Below are positions 24,501 through 33,817 of a stretch of 64,000 bases of DNA, piece by piece; position 1 is the first letter of the stretch; each line of letters starts with the position of its first letter. Where the stretch lies: the NCBI GenBank assembly GCA_026707585.1, contig JAPOWQ010000053.1, positions 1-64,000 on the forward strand, read 5' to 3'. Made by a program: the position numbers and the translations under genes. The notes beneath the pieces were generated by a model, which saw nothing but the letters and a program-made list of their open reading frames with translations, ran no database searches and was not told the origin of the DNA. The stretch comes from Chloroflexota bacterium. GTDB lineage: Bacteria; Chloroflexota; UBA11872.

Positions 24501-25601
24501 GTGTCCAAGGTTCGAGTTGGAATCATTGGCGTGGGTAACTGCGCCTCGTCGCTGGTGCAAGGCGTGAACTTCTACCGCGACGCCAGCGACGACGAGTTCA
24601 TCCCCGGCTTGATGCATGCGCAGCTCGGCCCGTATCACGTCGGTGACATCGAGTTTGCGGCCGCCATCGACATCGACCGGGGCAAGGTGGGCAAGGACTT
24701 GTCGGAAGCGATGGCGGCGGCGCCGAACAACACGCCGCAGTTTGCGGAGGTGGGACACCTGGGCGTGCCGGTGGTGCGCGGCATGACGCACGACGGCATT
24801 GGCGCGTACATGGCCGACACGGTGTATAAGGCCGAAGGCGCCACCGACAACATCGTGGAGCTGTTGAAGGACACGCACACGGACGTGGTGGTGAACTTTC
24901 TGCCGGTGGGCAGCGAAGAGGCGACCAAGTGGTACGTGGAACAGATTCTTAACGCCGGGTGCGCGATGGTGAACTGCATGCCGGTGTTCATTGCGCGCGA
25001 GGAGTACTGGCAGGGACGATTCCGCTATGCGGGAGTCCCGATCATCGGCGACGACGTGAAGTCACAGGTGGGCGCCACCATCACGCACCGGGTGTTGACC
25101 CGGCTCTTCCGGGAGCGGGGGGTCAAGGTGCTGCGCACCTACCAGCTGAACGTGGGGGGCAACTCCGACTTCAAGAACATGCTGGAGCGCTCGCGGCTGG
25201 AGTCCAAGAAGATCTCCAAGACCGATGCGGTGACCAGCCAGCTGGAGTACGACATCGGGGCCAAGAACGTACACATCGGACCGAGCGACTTCGTTCCCTG
25301 GCTGGAAGACCGGAAGTGGGCCTATATCCGGATGGAGGGCGTGTCGTTTGGGGGTCAGCCGCTGAATGCCGAACTCAAGCTGGAAGTGGTGGATTCGCCG
25401 AACTCAGCGGGCGTGGTGATTGACGCCCTGCGTTGCTGCAAGATCGCCATGGACCGCGGGCTGAGCGGCACGGTGGAAGGGCCGTCGGCCTACCTGATGA
25501 AGTCGCCGCCAATCCAGTATTCGGACGAAGAGGCGCGCGTGATGACTGACGAGTTCATCCGCACGGCGAACATCGCCGCCGGCGCCAGGAGCGATGCATA
25601 G
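24501..25601 (+). CDS. ino1: Myo-inositol-1-phosphate synthase
   Basis: The enzyme converts glucose-6-phosphate to 1D-myo-inositol-3-phosphate using NAD. The 366-residue protein is of the short actinobacterial/archaeal type. The NAD motif [16 protein letters not shown] is at the N-terminus. [40 protein letters not shown] and the catalytic region [20 protein letters not shown] follow. It starts at GTG with GAGGAGG 7 bases upstream. It heads the genes that build phosphatidylinositol lipids; the next gene follows after 3 bases. Confidence 0.95.
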   Translation: MSKVRVGIIGVGNCASSLVQGVNFYRDASDDEFIPGLMHAQLGPYHVGDIEFAAAIDIDRGKVGKDLSEAMAAAPNNTPQFAEVGHLGVPVVRGMTHDGIGAYMADTVYKAEGATDNIVELLKDTHTDVVVNFLPVGSEEATKWYVEQILNAGCAMVNCMPVFIAREEYWQGRFRYAGVPIIGDDVKSQVGATITHRVLTRLFRERGVKVLRTYQLNVGGNSDFKNMLERSRLESKKISKTDAVTSQLEYDIGAKNVHIGPSDFVPWLEDRKWAYIRMEGVSFGGQPLNAELKLEVVDSPNSAGVVIDALRCCKIAMDRGLSGTVEGPSAYLMKSPPIQYSDEEARVMTDEFIRTANIAAGARSDA

Positions 25602-25604
25602 CGC

Positions 25605-26471
25605 GTGATCACCGCAGTTGCCATCGCCGCGCAGGCCGAACGGTGGGTACCCCGCCCGGTGAAGTTCGGCCTGGCCCGGCTGTTCGGGATGCTGGTGTAC
25701 TGGCTGGTTCCACGCATCCGACGGAACACCACCGCCAATATGTCGGTGGTTCTGAAGCTGCCGCCGACCGATCCGCGCGTGCGGGCGCTGGCGATGCGGT
25801 CGGTCATCAATTACGCCGAGTTCATTGTGGACTTTCTGCGCACGTACCGGATGACGCAGGAGGACGTGTTGCGGCGTACGGTCGCCATCGAGGGGCTTCA
25901 CCATCTGCGCGCGTTCCAGGACATGGGACGCGGCGGGATCATGATCACGGCGCACTTCGGCAGCTGGGATTGCTGCGGGGGATTGGTCTCGGTGGATCAG
26001 CCGACGCACGTCGTGGCCGAGACTTTTGGCAGCCGGACGCTGACCGCGTTGCTGGACAACGTGCGGGCGCGCAAGAACCTCAAGACGATTCAGCTGGGGA
26101 ACGCGGCGCGTGGAATCCTGCGGACGTTGCGGCGCGGCGAATTCGTGGCGCTGCTGGCGGACCGGCCGACACCGGGCAAGGGCGTGCAGGTGATGTTCTT
26201 CAACTGCCCGGTGTGGGTGCCGGAGGGCGCGGCGGTGCTGGCTCGGCATACCGGCAGCCCGTTGCTTGTGGGCGGGATGATTCGCTATTCCGACGGCACC
26301 TACTCCGCGCACGGCATGCCGCCGATCGTGATCGACAAGGACAGACCGGCGGCCGAGGCGGTCCAGGAGGCCATGCAACAGGTGATGTGGGACCTGGAGC
26401 GTCTGATTCTCAAGGCGCCGGCCCAGTGGTACATGTTCCGTCCGATGTGGCCGGAGGCGCTTGACGCGTGA
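25605..26471 (+). CDS. Lysophospholipid/PIM acyltransferase (LpxL/HtrB-PatA family)
   Basis: The 288-residue membrane-associated acyltransferase has the HxxxxD catalytic motif in TAHFGSWDCCG (about residue 116) and the second conserved block LLADRPTPGKGVQVMFF. In actinobacteria the homologue PatA acylates phosphatidylinositol mannoside. Here it sits between ino1 and a PimA-like glycosyltransferase, so the same role is a fair inference. It starts at GTG, 3 bases after the ino1 stop, and overlaps the next gene by 4 bases. There is no LPS locus in the window. Confidence 0.85.
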   Translation: MITAVAIAAQAERWVPRPVKFGLARLFGMLVYWLVPRIRRNTTANMSVVLKLPPTDPRVRALAMRSVINYAEFIVDFLRTYRMTQEDVLRRTVAIEGLHHLRAFQDMGRGGIMITAHFGSWDCCGGLVSVDQPTHVVAETFGSRTLTALLDNVRARKNLKTIQLGNAARGILRTLRRGEFVALLADRPTPGKGVQVMFFNCPVWVPEGAAVLARHTGSPLLVGGMIRYSDGTYSAHGMPPIVIDKDRPAAEAVQEAMQQVMWDLERLILKAPAQWYMFRPMWPEALDA

Positions 26472-27655
26472 GGATTCTGCAGGTTTCGCCGTACGACTTC
26501 CCTTACCCGGGGGGCGTGACGCAGCACATATTGAACCTGGAGCGGGAACTACGGGCGCGCGGGCACGACGTGGCCATCATGGCGCCGAGTACCGACAACC
26601 AGGTTGAAGAGAAGTTTCCGGGGTTCGTGCGCATCGGGTCGCGCGTGGTGCCGCTGCCGGTCAACCAGTCGCGGGCGCGATTGACGCTGTCGCCACAGCT
26701 GGTGCCGCGGGTACGGCGCTACCTCCGGCAGCAGCGGTTCGACATCGTGCACTTGCAGGAGCCGCTGGTCCCGGCGCTGCCGTTGACCGTTCTGCAGTAC
26801 TCGACGAGCGTGAATGTGGGCACGTTTCACGCCGCGCGCAATTCGGCGCTCTTCTACCGAACCACCCGACCGCTGATCCGGCGCCTCCAGCGGCGCCTGC
26901 ATGGGAAGATCGCGGTGTCTGAAGCGGCGCGGGAGCTGGTGTTTCGCTCGTATAAGGGCGCCTATCGAATCATTCCGAATGGCATCGACGTTGACTTTTA
27001 CGGGGCACCGCAGCCACCGGCGAGCGACGTGCAGGACGGCAAGCTGAATATCGTGTTCGTGGGCCGGTTGGAGAAGCGCAAGGGGCTGGACTACCTGCTG
27101 CGGGCGATGGCGCTGGTGTGCCAGCTGCGACCGCAGGCCCGGCTGATCGTGATCGGCGCGTTTCGACCTGGCCAGCGCCGCGCCTATTTGCGTCAGGTTC
27201 AGCAGTTCGGTCTGCGGCACGTGGTGTTCAAGGGATTCGTTTCGGACGAAGAGAAGCGACAGTACCTGCAGACCGCCGACATCTTCTGCTGGCCGGCCCT
27301 GGGCGGCGAGAGCCAGGGCATCACGCTGCTGGAAGCCATGGCGGCCGGAACCCCGGTGGTGGCCTCGGACATTCCCGCCTCGCGCACGATGCTGACCGAC
27401 CAGGAGGCGGCGATCCTGGTGCCACCCAAGGATCACGTCGCGCTGGCTCGTGCCCTGATGCGGGTGGCCGACAATCCGCACAAAGCCCAGCGGATGGCGG
27501 AGGCCGGGCGCAGGCGCGCGCACGACTTCACGTGGAGCATCATTGCCGATCGAGTATTGGCCTACTACGAGGAACTCCTCAACGAGGACGAACTTGGCGG
27601 GGCCTACTGGTCCGCCGACGCGGACCTGGTGCGAGCCGGGGGCTCGCCATCGTGA
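26468..27655 (+). CDS. GT4 glycosyltransferase, PimA-like phosphatidylinositol mannosyltransferase
   Basis: The 395-residue GT-B fold protein has an N-terminal acceptor lobe beginning LQVSPYDFPYPGGVTQHILN, which closely follows the PimA opening. The C-terminal nucleotide-sugar lobe has FVGRLEKRKGLDYLL. The E-x7-E motif region GGESQGITLLEAMAAGTPVV completes it. Given its neighbours it probably transfers mannose from GDP-mannose to phosphatidylinositol on the inner face of the membrane. It starts at GTG and overlaps both flanking genes by 4 bases. Confidence 0.85.
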   Translation: MRILQVSPYDFPYPGGVTQHILNLERELRARGHDVAIMAPSTDNQVEEKFPGFVRIGSRVVPLPVNQSRARLTLSPQLVPRVRRYLRQQRFDIVHLQEPLVPALPLTVLQYSTSVNVGTFHAARNSALFYRTTRPLIRRLQRRLHGKIAVSEAARELVFRSYKGAYRIIPNGIDVDFYGAPQPPASDVQDGKLNIVFVGRLEKRKGLDYLLRAMALVCQLRPQARLIVIGAFRPGQRRAYLRQVQQFGLRHVVFKGFVSDEEKRQYLQTADIFCWPALGGESQGITLLEAMAAGTPVVASDIPASRTMLTDQEAAILVPPKDHVALARALMRVADNPHKAQRMAEAGRRRAHDFTWSIIADRVLAYYEELLNEDELGGAYWSADADLVRAGGSPS

Positions 27656-28272
27656 ACAAGGCACATATCGAGGCTAGTACGCGACGGACGGTTGAGCGGA
27701 TGGTGACACCGCTGGCACGGACGGGGATCGATCCAAACGCGCTGACGGTGGCGGGGTTGGCGGTCAGCGCGGTGACGGCGGTCTGCATTGGTTTCGGTTG
27801 GACGCTGGCCGGCGGGCTGCTGGTGCTGGTGACCGGCGGTTTCGACATGCTGGACGGTGCGGTGGCGCGAGTCAGCGGGAACGGGTCAACGTTCGGCGCG
27901 TTTCTGGATTCAACGCTGGACCGGTGGGCGGAGGGGCTGATCTTCACCGGCCTGGTCTGGTATTTCGTGGCGCAGGACGCGCGGATTGAAGTGGTGCTGG
28001 CGGTCACGACGATGGTGGGCTCGATGCTGATCAGCTACACGCGGGCACGCGCCGAGGGTTTGGGTGTGGATTGCGAGATCGGGATTCTGCAGCGGCCGGA
28101 GCGGCTGCTGGTGCTAGGGATCTCGCTGCTCGGACCGGCCTGGCTGTTGAGCGCCGGCTTATGGGTGCTGAGCGTGGTGACGCAAGTCACCGCAGTTCAG
28201 CGGATTCTGCACGTGCATGGCGAACTGGAGCGGCAAGAGGACTCGGCCGCCGCCGACGAGGTGACCGACTAG
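27652..28272 (+). CDS. CDP-alcohol phosphatidyltransferase, probable phosphatidylinositol-phosphate synthase
   Basis: The 206-residue membrane protein has the full CDP-OH-P signature D-x2-D-G-x2-A-R-x8-G-x3-D-x3-D, in DMLDGAVARVSGNG then FGAFLDSTLDR (about residues 67-93). It has about five transmembrane spans. With ino1 in the same operon it most likely joins inositol-3-phosphate to CDP-diacylglycerol to form PI-phosphate. A PgsA role is the main alternative. The GTG start overlaps the glycosyltransferase stop by 4 bases. Confidence 0.86.
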   Translation: MNKAHIEASTRRTVERMVTPLARTGIDPNALTVAGLAVSAVTAVCIGFGWTLAGGLLVLVTGGFDMLDGAVARVSGNGSTFGAFLDSTLDRWAEGLIFTGLVWYFVAQDARIEVVLAVTTMVGSMLISYTRARAEGLGVDCEIGILQRPERLLVLGISLLGPAWLLSAGLWVLSVVTQVTAVQRILHVHGELERQEDSAAADEVTD

Positions 28273-28279
28273 CTCGGAC

Positions 28280-29407
28280 TCAGTCCAGGGGAAGAGCGAC
28301 GGGCTGGCCGCTGAAGTAGGAGGCATAGCCGGCGAGCAGCGTTTCGACCTGGGCGATGCCCGCGTCGGCGTTGTTGATGGACTCCCGGCCTTCGTCGATG
28401 CATGTGATGAACTGGTCGATCAGTACTTCGATGCCGCCAGAGTCCATCGCGTCAACGCGGGTTGCTCCCTTGCCGTCGTCGCCGGGTAGGCCGTAGGTCA
28501 TGGCTACCGGGGGCGATCCGTCGGCCACGAGCGAGCCGCGCGTACCAACGACCGACACCTTGTCCACGCCGCTGCCGGCGTCGGTTTCGCGGCCGTAGCG
28601 ACCAGTGGTGATGGTGGAGGTGACGCCATTTTCGAAGGTCATGTGCATGACGGCAAAGTCTTCGAGGCCGCGGTCGGCGTGGGTGCCCAGCCAGTACTGT
28701 CCGAGTTGTGCGTAGACCGAGGTTACGGGCGAGTGAGCCAGATATTGCACCTGGCCGACCGGATAGAGGCCGATCTCGTGCAGTTCGCGCTTGGCCCAGA
28801 CGTCGTGGCCGGAGCCCGAGGGATCGGCGTCTACCGCGCGGTAGGTGAAGCGCGAAAGGTCCTGCGAAATAGCGGTCGACCAGTCGTCGGGGACCGTGCC
28901 GGCCTGACCCTTGGCAAAGATGAGGTCCCAGTGGATGGTCTTGAGCTCGCCGATCGAGCCGGCGTCCAGCTCAGACTTGATCTGCCGCATCATGCTGGAC
29001 ATGTGGCGTCCGTAGATCACGGTTCGGACGTCGCGTGCGCGGGCAACGTCGGCAATCGCGCGCGCTTCAGCCACGGTAATGGCGTTTGGCTTGTCCATGA
29101 AGACGTGTTTGCCGGCATCCGCCAGGCGGGCCGAGACGCCGCCGCGACGCTCGAGCTGCGGGCAGACGCTGACAATGTCAATCGACGGGTCGTTCGCCAC
29201 GGCGTCGATGCTCTCGATGTAGGGAACGCCGTAGAGGTCGGCCTCGGCGCGGTTGGTTGCGACGACGTAGTCGTCGATTTCGTTGGGGTCGTCCGCCACG
29301 CAGACGACCTCGGTGCGCGGGTGATTGGCGAACGTCGGGGCGTACTGCTGCGGCTGGTGCATGGCGCAACTGACCAGCGCGACTTTGTAGGTCGGCTTGC
29401 TGCCCAC
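28280..29407 (-). CDS. Gfo/Idh/MocA family oxidoreductase
   Basis: The 375-residue protein has a Rossmann-type N-terminus (YKVALVSCAMHQPQQYAPTF) in which the usual GxGxxG is replaced by SCAMHQ. The nucleotide mode is therefore unusual. The conserved MDKPNAITVAEARAIAD holds the lysine of the EKP-type motif, changed here to DKP. The C-terminal substrate domain follows. It starts at GTG. It lies upstream of a PhyH dioxygenase on the same strand but is transcribed away from it. The substrate is unknown. Confidence 0.78.
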   Translation of the reverse strand: MGSKPTYKVALVSCAMHQPQQYAPTFANHPRTEVVCVADDPNEIDDYVVATNRAEADLYGVPYIESIDAVANDPSIDIVSVCPQLERRGGVSARLADAGKHVFMDKPNAITVAEARAIADVARARDVRTVIYGRHMSSMMRQIKSELDAGSIGELKTIHWDLIFAKGQAGTVPDDWSTAISQDLSRFTYRAVDADPSGSGHDVWAKRELHEIGLYPVGQVQYLAHSPVTSVYAQLGQYWLGTHADRGLEDFAVMHMTFENGVTSTITTGRYGRETDAGSGVDKVSVVGTRGSLVADGSPPVAMTYGLPGDDGKGATRVDAMDSGGIEVLIDQFITCIDEGRESINNADAGIAQVETLLAGYASYFSGQPVALPLD

Positions 29408-29506
29408 GGGTCGTACTCCTACGGCGGTGTGTCAGACCAAGCCTGACAAGCCGGCGGCCTGGTCGGCAAATCCGCCGCCCGCCGGCGGACGGAGGTGAGG
29501 CTGAGT

Positions 29507-30298
29507 TTAGTTAGCGACTCGCAGTGGCATGCCCCAGCCAGCGTCGGCTTCGACGTCGTAGGAGAGCTCCACGCCCGTTGCCGGCGCCATGTATTCGTAC
29601 ACGACGCCGCGACGCCCATTAGGAGAGGTGTTCGGCGCCGAATAGTGGTAGGTCAGGCAGTGAAACAGCAACGCACCGCCAGCCTTGAGCTCGGCAGGCA
29701 CAACTTCCGACTGATCAATCAGCGACTCGTGCAAGGGGTCTTCGAAGAGGCCGCGTCGGTGGCTGCCGGGGACGACCTGGATGCAGCCGTTCTCAAGCGT
29801 TGAATCGTCCAGGTAGTACTGGATGGCGACGACCGGCACCTGCTCGGGCTGCAGGTCGGTTCCCCACGGGCGGAGACGGTCGGCTTCCTCGTGCGTGATG
29901 AAGCCTTCCGGCAGGTCCTGGTGCCAGGGCTTGGCGGAGCCTTCGAACGGCGGCTTCACCATCATCTTGGAGTGATGGAACCGGATGTCAGGACCGATGA
30001 GATCTTCCATGAGGTCCAGCACTTCGTCGCGGCGCATCAATTCGTCCCAGATCACCCCGCCGTATTTGTGAATGTGGTTGATTTTGCGGATCGCGAGTCG
30101 CTCGGTGTGGAGCGCATTCGGTTCGCGCTGGAAGTCGCGGTGCTCATGGCTCTGCGCCCAACTCTCCAGAGCGTCCATGCTGGTCCGCAAGGTGGCGATG
30201 TCGTCGTCGCTAAGAAAGTCCGGCAGGACAAGGTATCCGTCGCGCCAGAACGCGTCGACCTGCGCTGGCGTCAAGCGTGCGAGCGTTTGCGTGGCCAT
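29507..30298 (-). CDS. Phytanoyl-CoA dioxygenase (PhyH) family protein
   Basis: The 263-residue Fe(II)/2-oxoglutarate dioxygenase has the iron triad H126-x-D128 in PWHQDLPEG and the distal His218 in YHYSAPNTS. An Arg at about 229-230 would bind 2-oxoglutarate. The fold pattern is complete. The start MATQTLARLTPAQ is preceded by GGGGGA. The long upstream extension overlaps the divergent gene and is spurious. PhyH homologues are numerous in marine and sponge-associated Chloroflexota and Poribacteria. A substrate cannot be assigned. Confidence 0.88.
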   Translation of the reverse strand: MATQTLARLTPAQVDAFWRDGYLVLPDFLSDDDIATLRTSMDALESWAQSHEHRDFQREPNALHTERLAIRKINHIHKYGGVIWDELMRRDEVLDLMEDLIGPDIRFHHSKMMVKPPFEGSAKPWHQDLPEGFITHEEADRLRPWGTDLQPEQVPVVAIQYYLDDSTLENGCIQVVPGSHRRGLFEDPLHESLIDQSEVVPAELKAGGALLFHCLTYHYSAPNTSPNGRRGVVYEYMAPATGVELSYDVEADAGWGMPLRVAN

Positions 30299-30416
30299 AG
30301 TGCATCCCCCTTGGTCGGCACAGCGCCCGATGAGCAAACAGGCGTCACCGACCCTCCGGCTAGACTGATTCTCCCATGATTCCGCGACACTTCCACGCAC
30401 CCGAGCTGGCCCTGTC

Positions 30417-31289
30417 GTGAATTCCGACGCGTCGACCGTCGATCTGGCGACGGATCCGCTGGGCTTCGCAATTGAAGCGCTCGGCGACCGTTCGCGCGGC
30501 GCTCCGGAGGCGGTTGCCGCCGCGCGGCGTGCCCGGGCGATTCTGGATTCCGAGTCGTTCCCGCGGGCGTCGGTCGACGCCGCGCGGGCGCTGGCGCTGG
30601 GCGTACGGGCACTGGCGCTGGGCGGGCAGCCGGTCGCGCCGGCCGTTGCGCGAGAGGCCATCGAAGCCGCGGAGTGCTGGCTGGAAAGCGCCAGTCCGGC
30701 CGAGGAGTCCGCACGAGCGGACGCACAGGAAGCGCGAGGCGTCGCGCGCCTCGCGGTGTCCGAACAGGCGGACGGGCCGGACGCCCGGATGCTGGAAGCG
30801 GCGGCGATGGATTTGCTGGCGGCTGCGCAGTATCGGCAGCAGGCGGGAGACGCCGAAGCCGCGGCGCGGACCGACCTGGAAATTGCCGAAGCGTTCGCGG
30901 TCTATCCGGCCGACGATCGCGCTCCGCTGATCGAGCGAGCGGTGGGGCACGCACGGCGCGCGGCGGGGACGTTGACTCCGGAGGTCGACCCTACGGCCCA
31001 TGCCCGCTGCCAGCTCTTGTTGAGCGGCCTGCTGCTCGACCATCCCAGGAGCGATCCACAGCAGTTTGCGCCGGCGGCGCAAGGGCTGGCCGACACTGCG
31101 CTGACGGTCGTGGACGAGGAGCGAGCGCCGCTGGTGGCCGCGCGGGCCTGGCAGGCACGGGCGCGAGCCCAGGAGATCCGTGGACTCGCGGATCACACCG
31201 CCGCCTATGCACGAGCAGCCGAGCTGCTGGACATTGCAGGGCTAACGGGAGCGAGCCGGCGGCTGCGTCAGCAACACGGTTGCGCGTGA
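30417..31289 (+). CDS. Helical repeat (TPR-like) protein coupled to a halogenase-like flavoprotein
   Basis: This 290-residue, strongly alpha-helical, Ala-rich protein has no signal peptide. Repeated A-x-x-A/R-A patterns about 34-42 residues apart (for example EAIEAAECWLESASPAE and AQYRQQAGDAEAAARTDLEIAEAF) suggest degenerate TPR units. I do not recognise a named family. It starts at GTG, and its stop overlaps the GTG of the flavoprotein gene by 4 bases, so the two are made together and probably interact. Confidence 0.62.
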   Translation: MNSDASTVDLATDPLGFAIEALGDRSRGAPEAVAAARRARAILDSESFPRASVDAARALALGVRALALGGQPVAPAVAREAIEAAECWLESASPAEESARADAQEARGVARLAVSEQADGPDARMLEAAAMDLLAAAQYRQQAGDAEAAARTDLEIAEAFAVYPADDRAPLIERAVGHARRAAGTLTPEVDPTAHARCQLLLSGLLLDHPRSDPQQFAPAAQGLADTALTVVDEERAPLVAARAWQARARAQEIRGLADHTAAYARAAELLDIAGLTGASRRLRQQHGCA

Positions 31290-32974
31290 ACGGCGGATAC
31301 GACGCGCTGATCCTGGGCGGGGGGCCGGCGGGGTCCACGCTGGCCACGTTGCTGGCGCAGGACGGGATGCGGGTGGCGCTGGTTGAACGCGAATACATGC
31401 CACGGCCGCACGTGGGCGAGTCGCTGATTCCCGGCGTGCTGCCGGCGCTGGATGCGAGCGGCGCATTGCCGATAGTCGAGAAGGCTGGGTTCACACAGAA
31501 ATTCGGCGCCACGTATATCTGGGGCCGGACGCGGGAGCCCTGGACGGTGAAGTTCAGCGAGGTGTACCCGGACCAGGCTTTTGCCTGGCAGGTGGACCGG
31601 GCGAGGTTCGACAAGCTGCTGCTGGACCACGCGGCCGCGGAGGGCGCGGAGGTTTGGCAAGGCGTCACCGCGCTGGGGCCTGTTGGGTCGGCGGACGACG
31701 TACAGGGTGCGCGAGTTCGAGCGGCGAACGGGCGCGAGCGCGCTCTGACGGCCGATCTGACCATCGACGCGACGGGACAGGACGCGCTGTTCGGGCGCGT
31801 GTTTCGGACGCGCCGGTACAACACGGCGCTGCGGCACGTGGCCTTGTACGGCCACTGGAGCGGCGGGCGCGACCTGGATGAGGTGCTGGGGTCCGACGAC
31901 ACCAAAGACGCAGGGAACATCCTGATCGTGACGGTGCCGGACGGGTGGATCTGGCACATCCCGATCGCGGACACGATGCGCAGCGTGGGGCTGGTGACCG
32001 ACCCGGAGGCAGTGGCCAGCCTGAGCGCGGCCACGCGCACGGACTACTACCTGGAGCAGGTGCGCGCGTGCCCGGAGATTGCCGCCTTGTTGGAAGGCGG
32101 CGAGTGGGTCAGCGAGCGGGTCGAGGCGCTGAGCGACTGGTCGTTCTTCTGTACCAGGTTCGCCGGGCCCGGCTTTCTGCAGGTGGGAGACGCGGCTTGT
32201 TTCATCGACCCGATCCTGTCGACGGGCGTGACGCTGGCGGTGAACGGGGCGCTGCGGGCGGCGCGGGCGATCCGAACCGGGCGCGCGGCGCCGTGGCTGC
32301 AGGGGCTGGCGATGGATTGGTACGAAACGGAGTACCGGAGCATCGCCACGGACTTCGCGGACCTGGCCGAGCACTGGTATGGGGGGCACGCGGACGCCGA
32401 CGCGTGGTTCTGGCGGGCAAAACGGCTGGCCGATCCGACGCGCAACTTCTCGATGCGGCAGGCCTTCATTCACCTGTCGGCAGGCGTGACCGGCACGGAA
32501 GGCGCGGGCGGACGATTGCGCTCGGCAGGCGGCTATAGCCCACGCCAACTCGAACTGATCTACGACAACCTGGCGACGGACCTGGATTCCAACAGCCAAT
32601 CCAAGATTTCTGACGCCGAGGCGGGATTCGGGGGTGGACCGGCGCGTGCGCCGACCGCTACGAGCGTGCTGCTAGGACGGCCGCGCCTGGGCGAGGCCAT
32701 CAGCTTCCGCCCGCACATGGCCGAGCACGACGAAATCCTGCGCCCGATCACGCGGGTGACCCGGGTTCACCCCAATGCCGGGCCGGAGCACATCGAGTTG
32801 CCGATCGCGGCGCTTGCCGTGCTGGAGCGGCTGGACGGCCGCCGCAGCGGGCTGGACATCGCGGCCGACCTGCGGGAGCGCTACGCGGGCACACCCATCG
32901 AAGCCGACCTGCGCGACCTGGTGGCCGCCACGCTGACGCGCCTGGCCGAGACCGGCGCGGTCGACATCGCGTAG
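31286..32974 (+). CDS. FADH2-dependent halogenase-like protein with C-terminal PqqD-like domain
   Basis: In this 562-residue protein the FAD motif GGGPAGSTLATLLA starts near residue 11. The GESLIPGVLPAL block is near residue 45. GFTQKFGATYIWG has Lys72 in the position of the catalytic lysine of phenol/pyrrole-type flavin halogenases. W221-x-W-x-I-P (WIWHIP) is the halogenase signature, and GDAACFIDPILSTGV is near residue 301. Residues about 490-562 look like a PqqD-type winged helix (LERLDGRRSGLDIAADL), the fold of RiPP recognition elements. A geranylgeranyl-reductase-type function is the alternative. Starts at GTG, overlapping the helical protein gene. Confidence 0.72.
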   Translation: MNGGYDALILGGGPAGSTLATLLAQDGMRVALVEREYMPRPHVGESLIPGVLPALDASGALPIVEKAGFTQKFGATYIWGRTREPWTVKFSEVYPDQAFAWQVDRARFDKLLLDHAAAEGAEVWQGVTALGPVGSADDVQGARVRAANGRERALTADLTIDATGQDALFGRVFRTRRYNTALRHVALYGHWSGGRDLDEVLGSDDTKDAGNILIVTVPDGWIWHIPIADTMRSVGLVTDPEAVASLSAATRTDYYLEQVRACPEIAALLEGGEWVSERVEALSDWSFFCTRFAGPGFLQVGDAACFIDPILSTGVTLAVNGALRAARAIRTGRAAPWLQGLAMDWYETEYRSIATDFADLAEHWYGGHADADAWFWRAKRLADPTRNFSMRQAFIHLSAGVTGTEGAGGRLRSAGGYSPRQLELIYDNLATDLDSNSQSKISDAEAGFGGGPARAPTATSVLLGRPRLGEAISFRPHMAEHDEILRPITRVTRVHPNAGPEHIELPIAALAVLERLDGRRSGLDIAADLRERYAGTPIEADLRDLVAATLTRLAETGAVDIA

Positions 32975-32988
32975 ACCGACGATCAGCG

Positions 32989-33813
32989 TCAGCCGCTGCG
33001 CTTCAGGCGACCGTGGCGCAGGGCATAGCGTTCGGCCCAGCCGAAGACCCAGACGCCGACGGGCATGGTGACGGCGGTGATGAGCATCAGGGGACCGAAG
33101 TGTGGCAGCAGGTCGACCAGGGTGACGCCATCGAGCACGGCGGCGCGCATGGCGTTGAGGACGTAGGTGGCAGGCGAGATCACGGAGAACCACTCCAGCC
33201 AGTCGGGCAGGACCTCGACGGGGTAGTACACGCCGGAGACGAGCAGTAGCGAGGCCTGGACGACCACAGTCATCTGCGAGCCGCGTTCCAGGAACAGCAG
33301 CGGCAGCGCGGCCGCCATGATGCCGATGCCAAGCAGCCCCAGGCTGCCGATCGCCAGCACGGCAAAGGCGCCGACCCAGTTGGCCGCGGCCAGGTCCAGA
33401 CTGAAGAACAGGGCCACGACGACCAGGATCACGACGGCGCGGGCGAACGAGTAGAGCACGGCGAAGGCGGAGCTGCCGGCGATGAACGTGACGCGGCGGA
33501 TGGGGGCCATGAAGGTGCTCTCAATGGTGCCTTCCCAGCGCTCCCAGGAGACCATGAAGGCCACGGAGTCGAAGACGCTGTCGAGGTAGGCCCAGACCAC
33601 GGTGCCGACGACCAGGAACAGGATCAGGCGGTCGGCATCGAACTGCTGGCCGGCCACAACCACGCCGCCGGGCGCGATGTAGGCGACGGTGAGCGCGCTG
33701 ACGATGGAGTGAAAGAGGAATACGACCTCCCAACCCCAGTAGCGGCGCACGGCGCGGAAGTTGCGTTCGACGAAGGCGTATGAGGCGCCCAGTTCACGTC
33801 TCAACGGAACCAT
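32989..33813 (-). CDS. ABC-2 type exporter permease
   Basis: The 274-residue protein has about six transmembrane helices and the ABC2_membrane pattern (VSWERWEGTIESTFMAPI after the second span, then VSGVYYPVEVLPDWLEWFSVISP). It is the membrane subunit of an ATP-driven exporter. It starts 4 bases after the stop of the ATP-binding gene, which fixes the chosen ATG. It converges on the halogenase-like gene with a 14-base gap. The substrate is unknown and could be a lipid-linked glycan, a drug-like compound or the product of the neighbouring flavoprotein. Confidence 0.86.
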   Translation of the reverse strand: MVPLRRELGASYAFVERNFRAVRRYWGWEVVFLFHSIVSALTVAYIAPGGVVVAGQQFDADRLILFLVVGTVVWAYLDSVFDSVAFMVSWERWEGTIESTFMAPIRRVTFIAGSSAFAVLYSFARAVVILVVVALFFSLDLAAANWVGAFAVLAIGSLGLLGIGIMAAALPLLFLERGSQMTVVVQASLLLVSGVYYPVEVLPDWLEWFSVISPATYVLNAMRAAVLDGVTLVDLLPHFGPLMLITAVTMPVGVWVFGWAERYALRHGRLKRSG

Positions 33814-33817
33814 CAGG

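Noticed and set aside
30299-30661. N-terminal extension of the PhyH frame
   Set aside because: It lies across the divergent promoter and the start of the helical-protein gene and has low-complexity Ser/Ala/Arg composition; PhyH homology starts at MATQTLARL.
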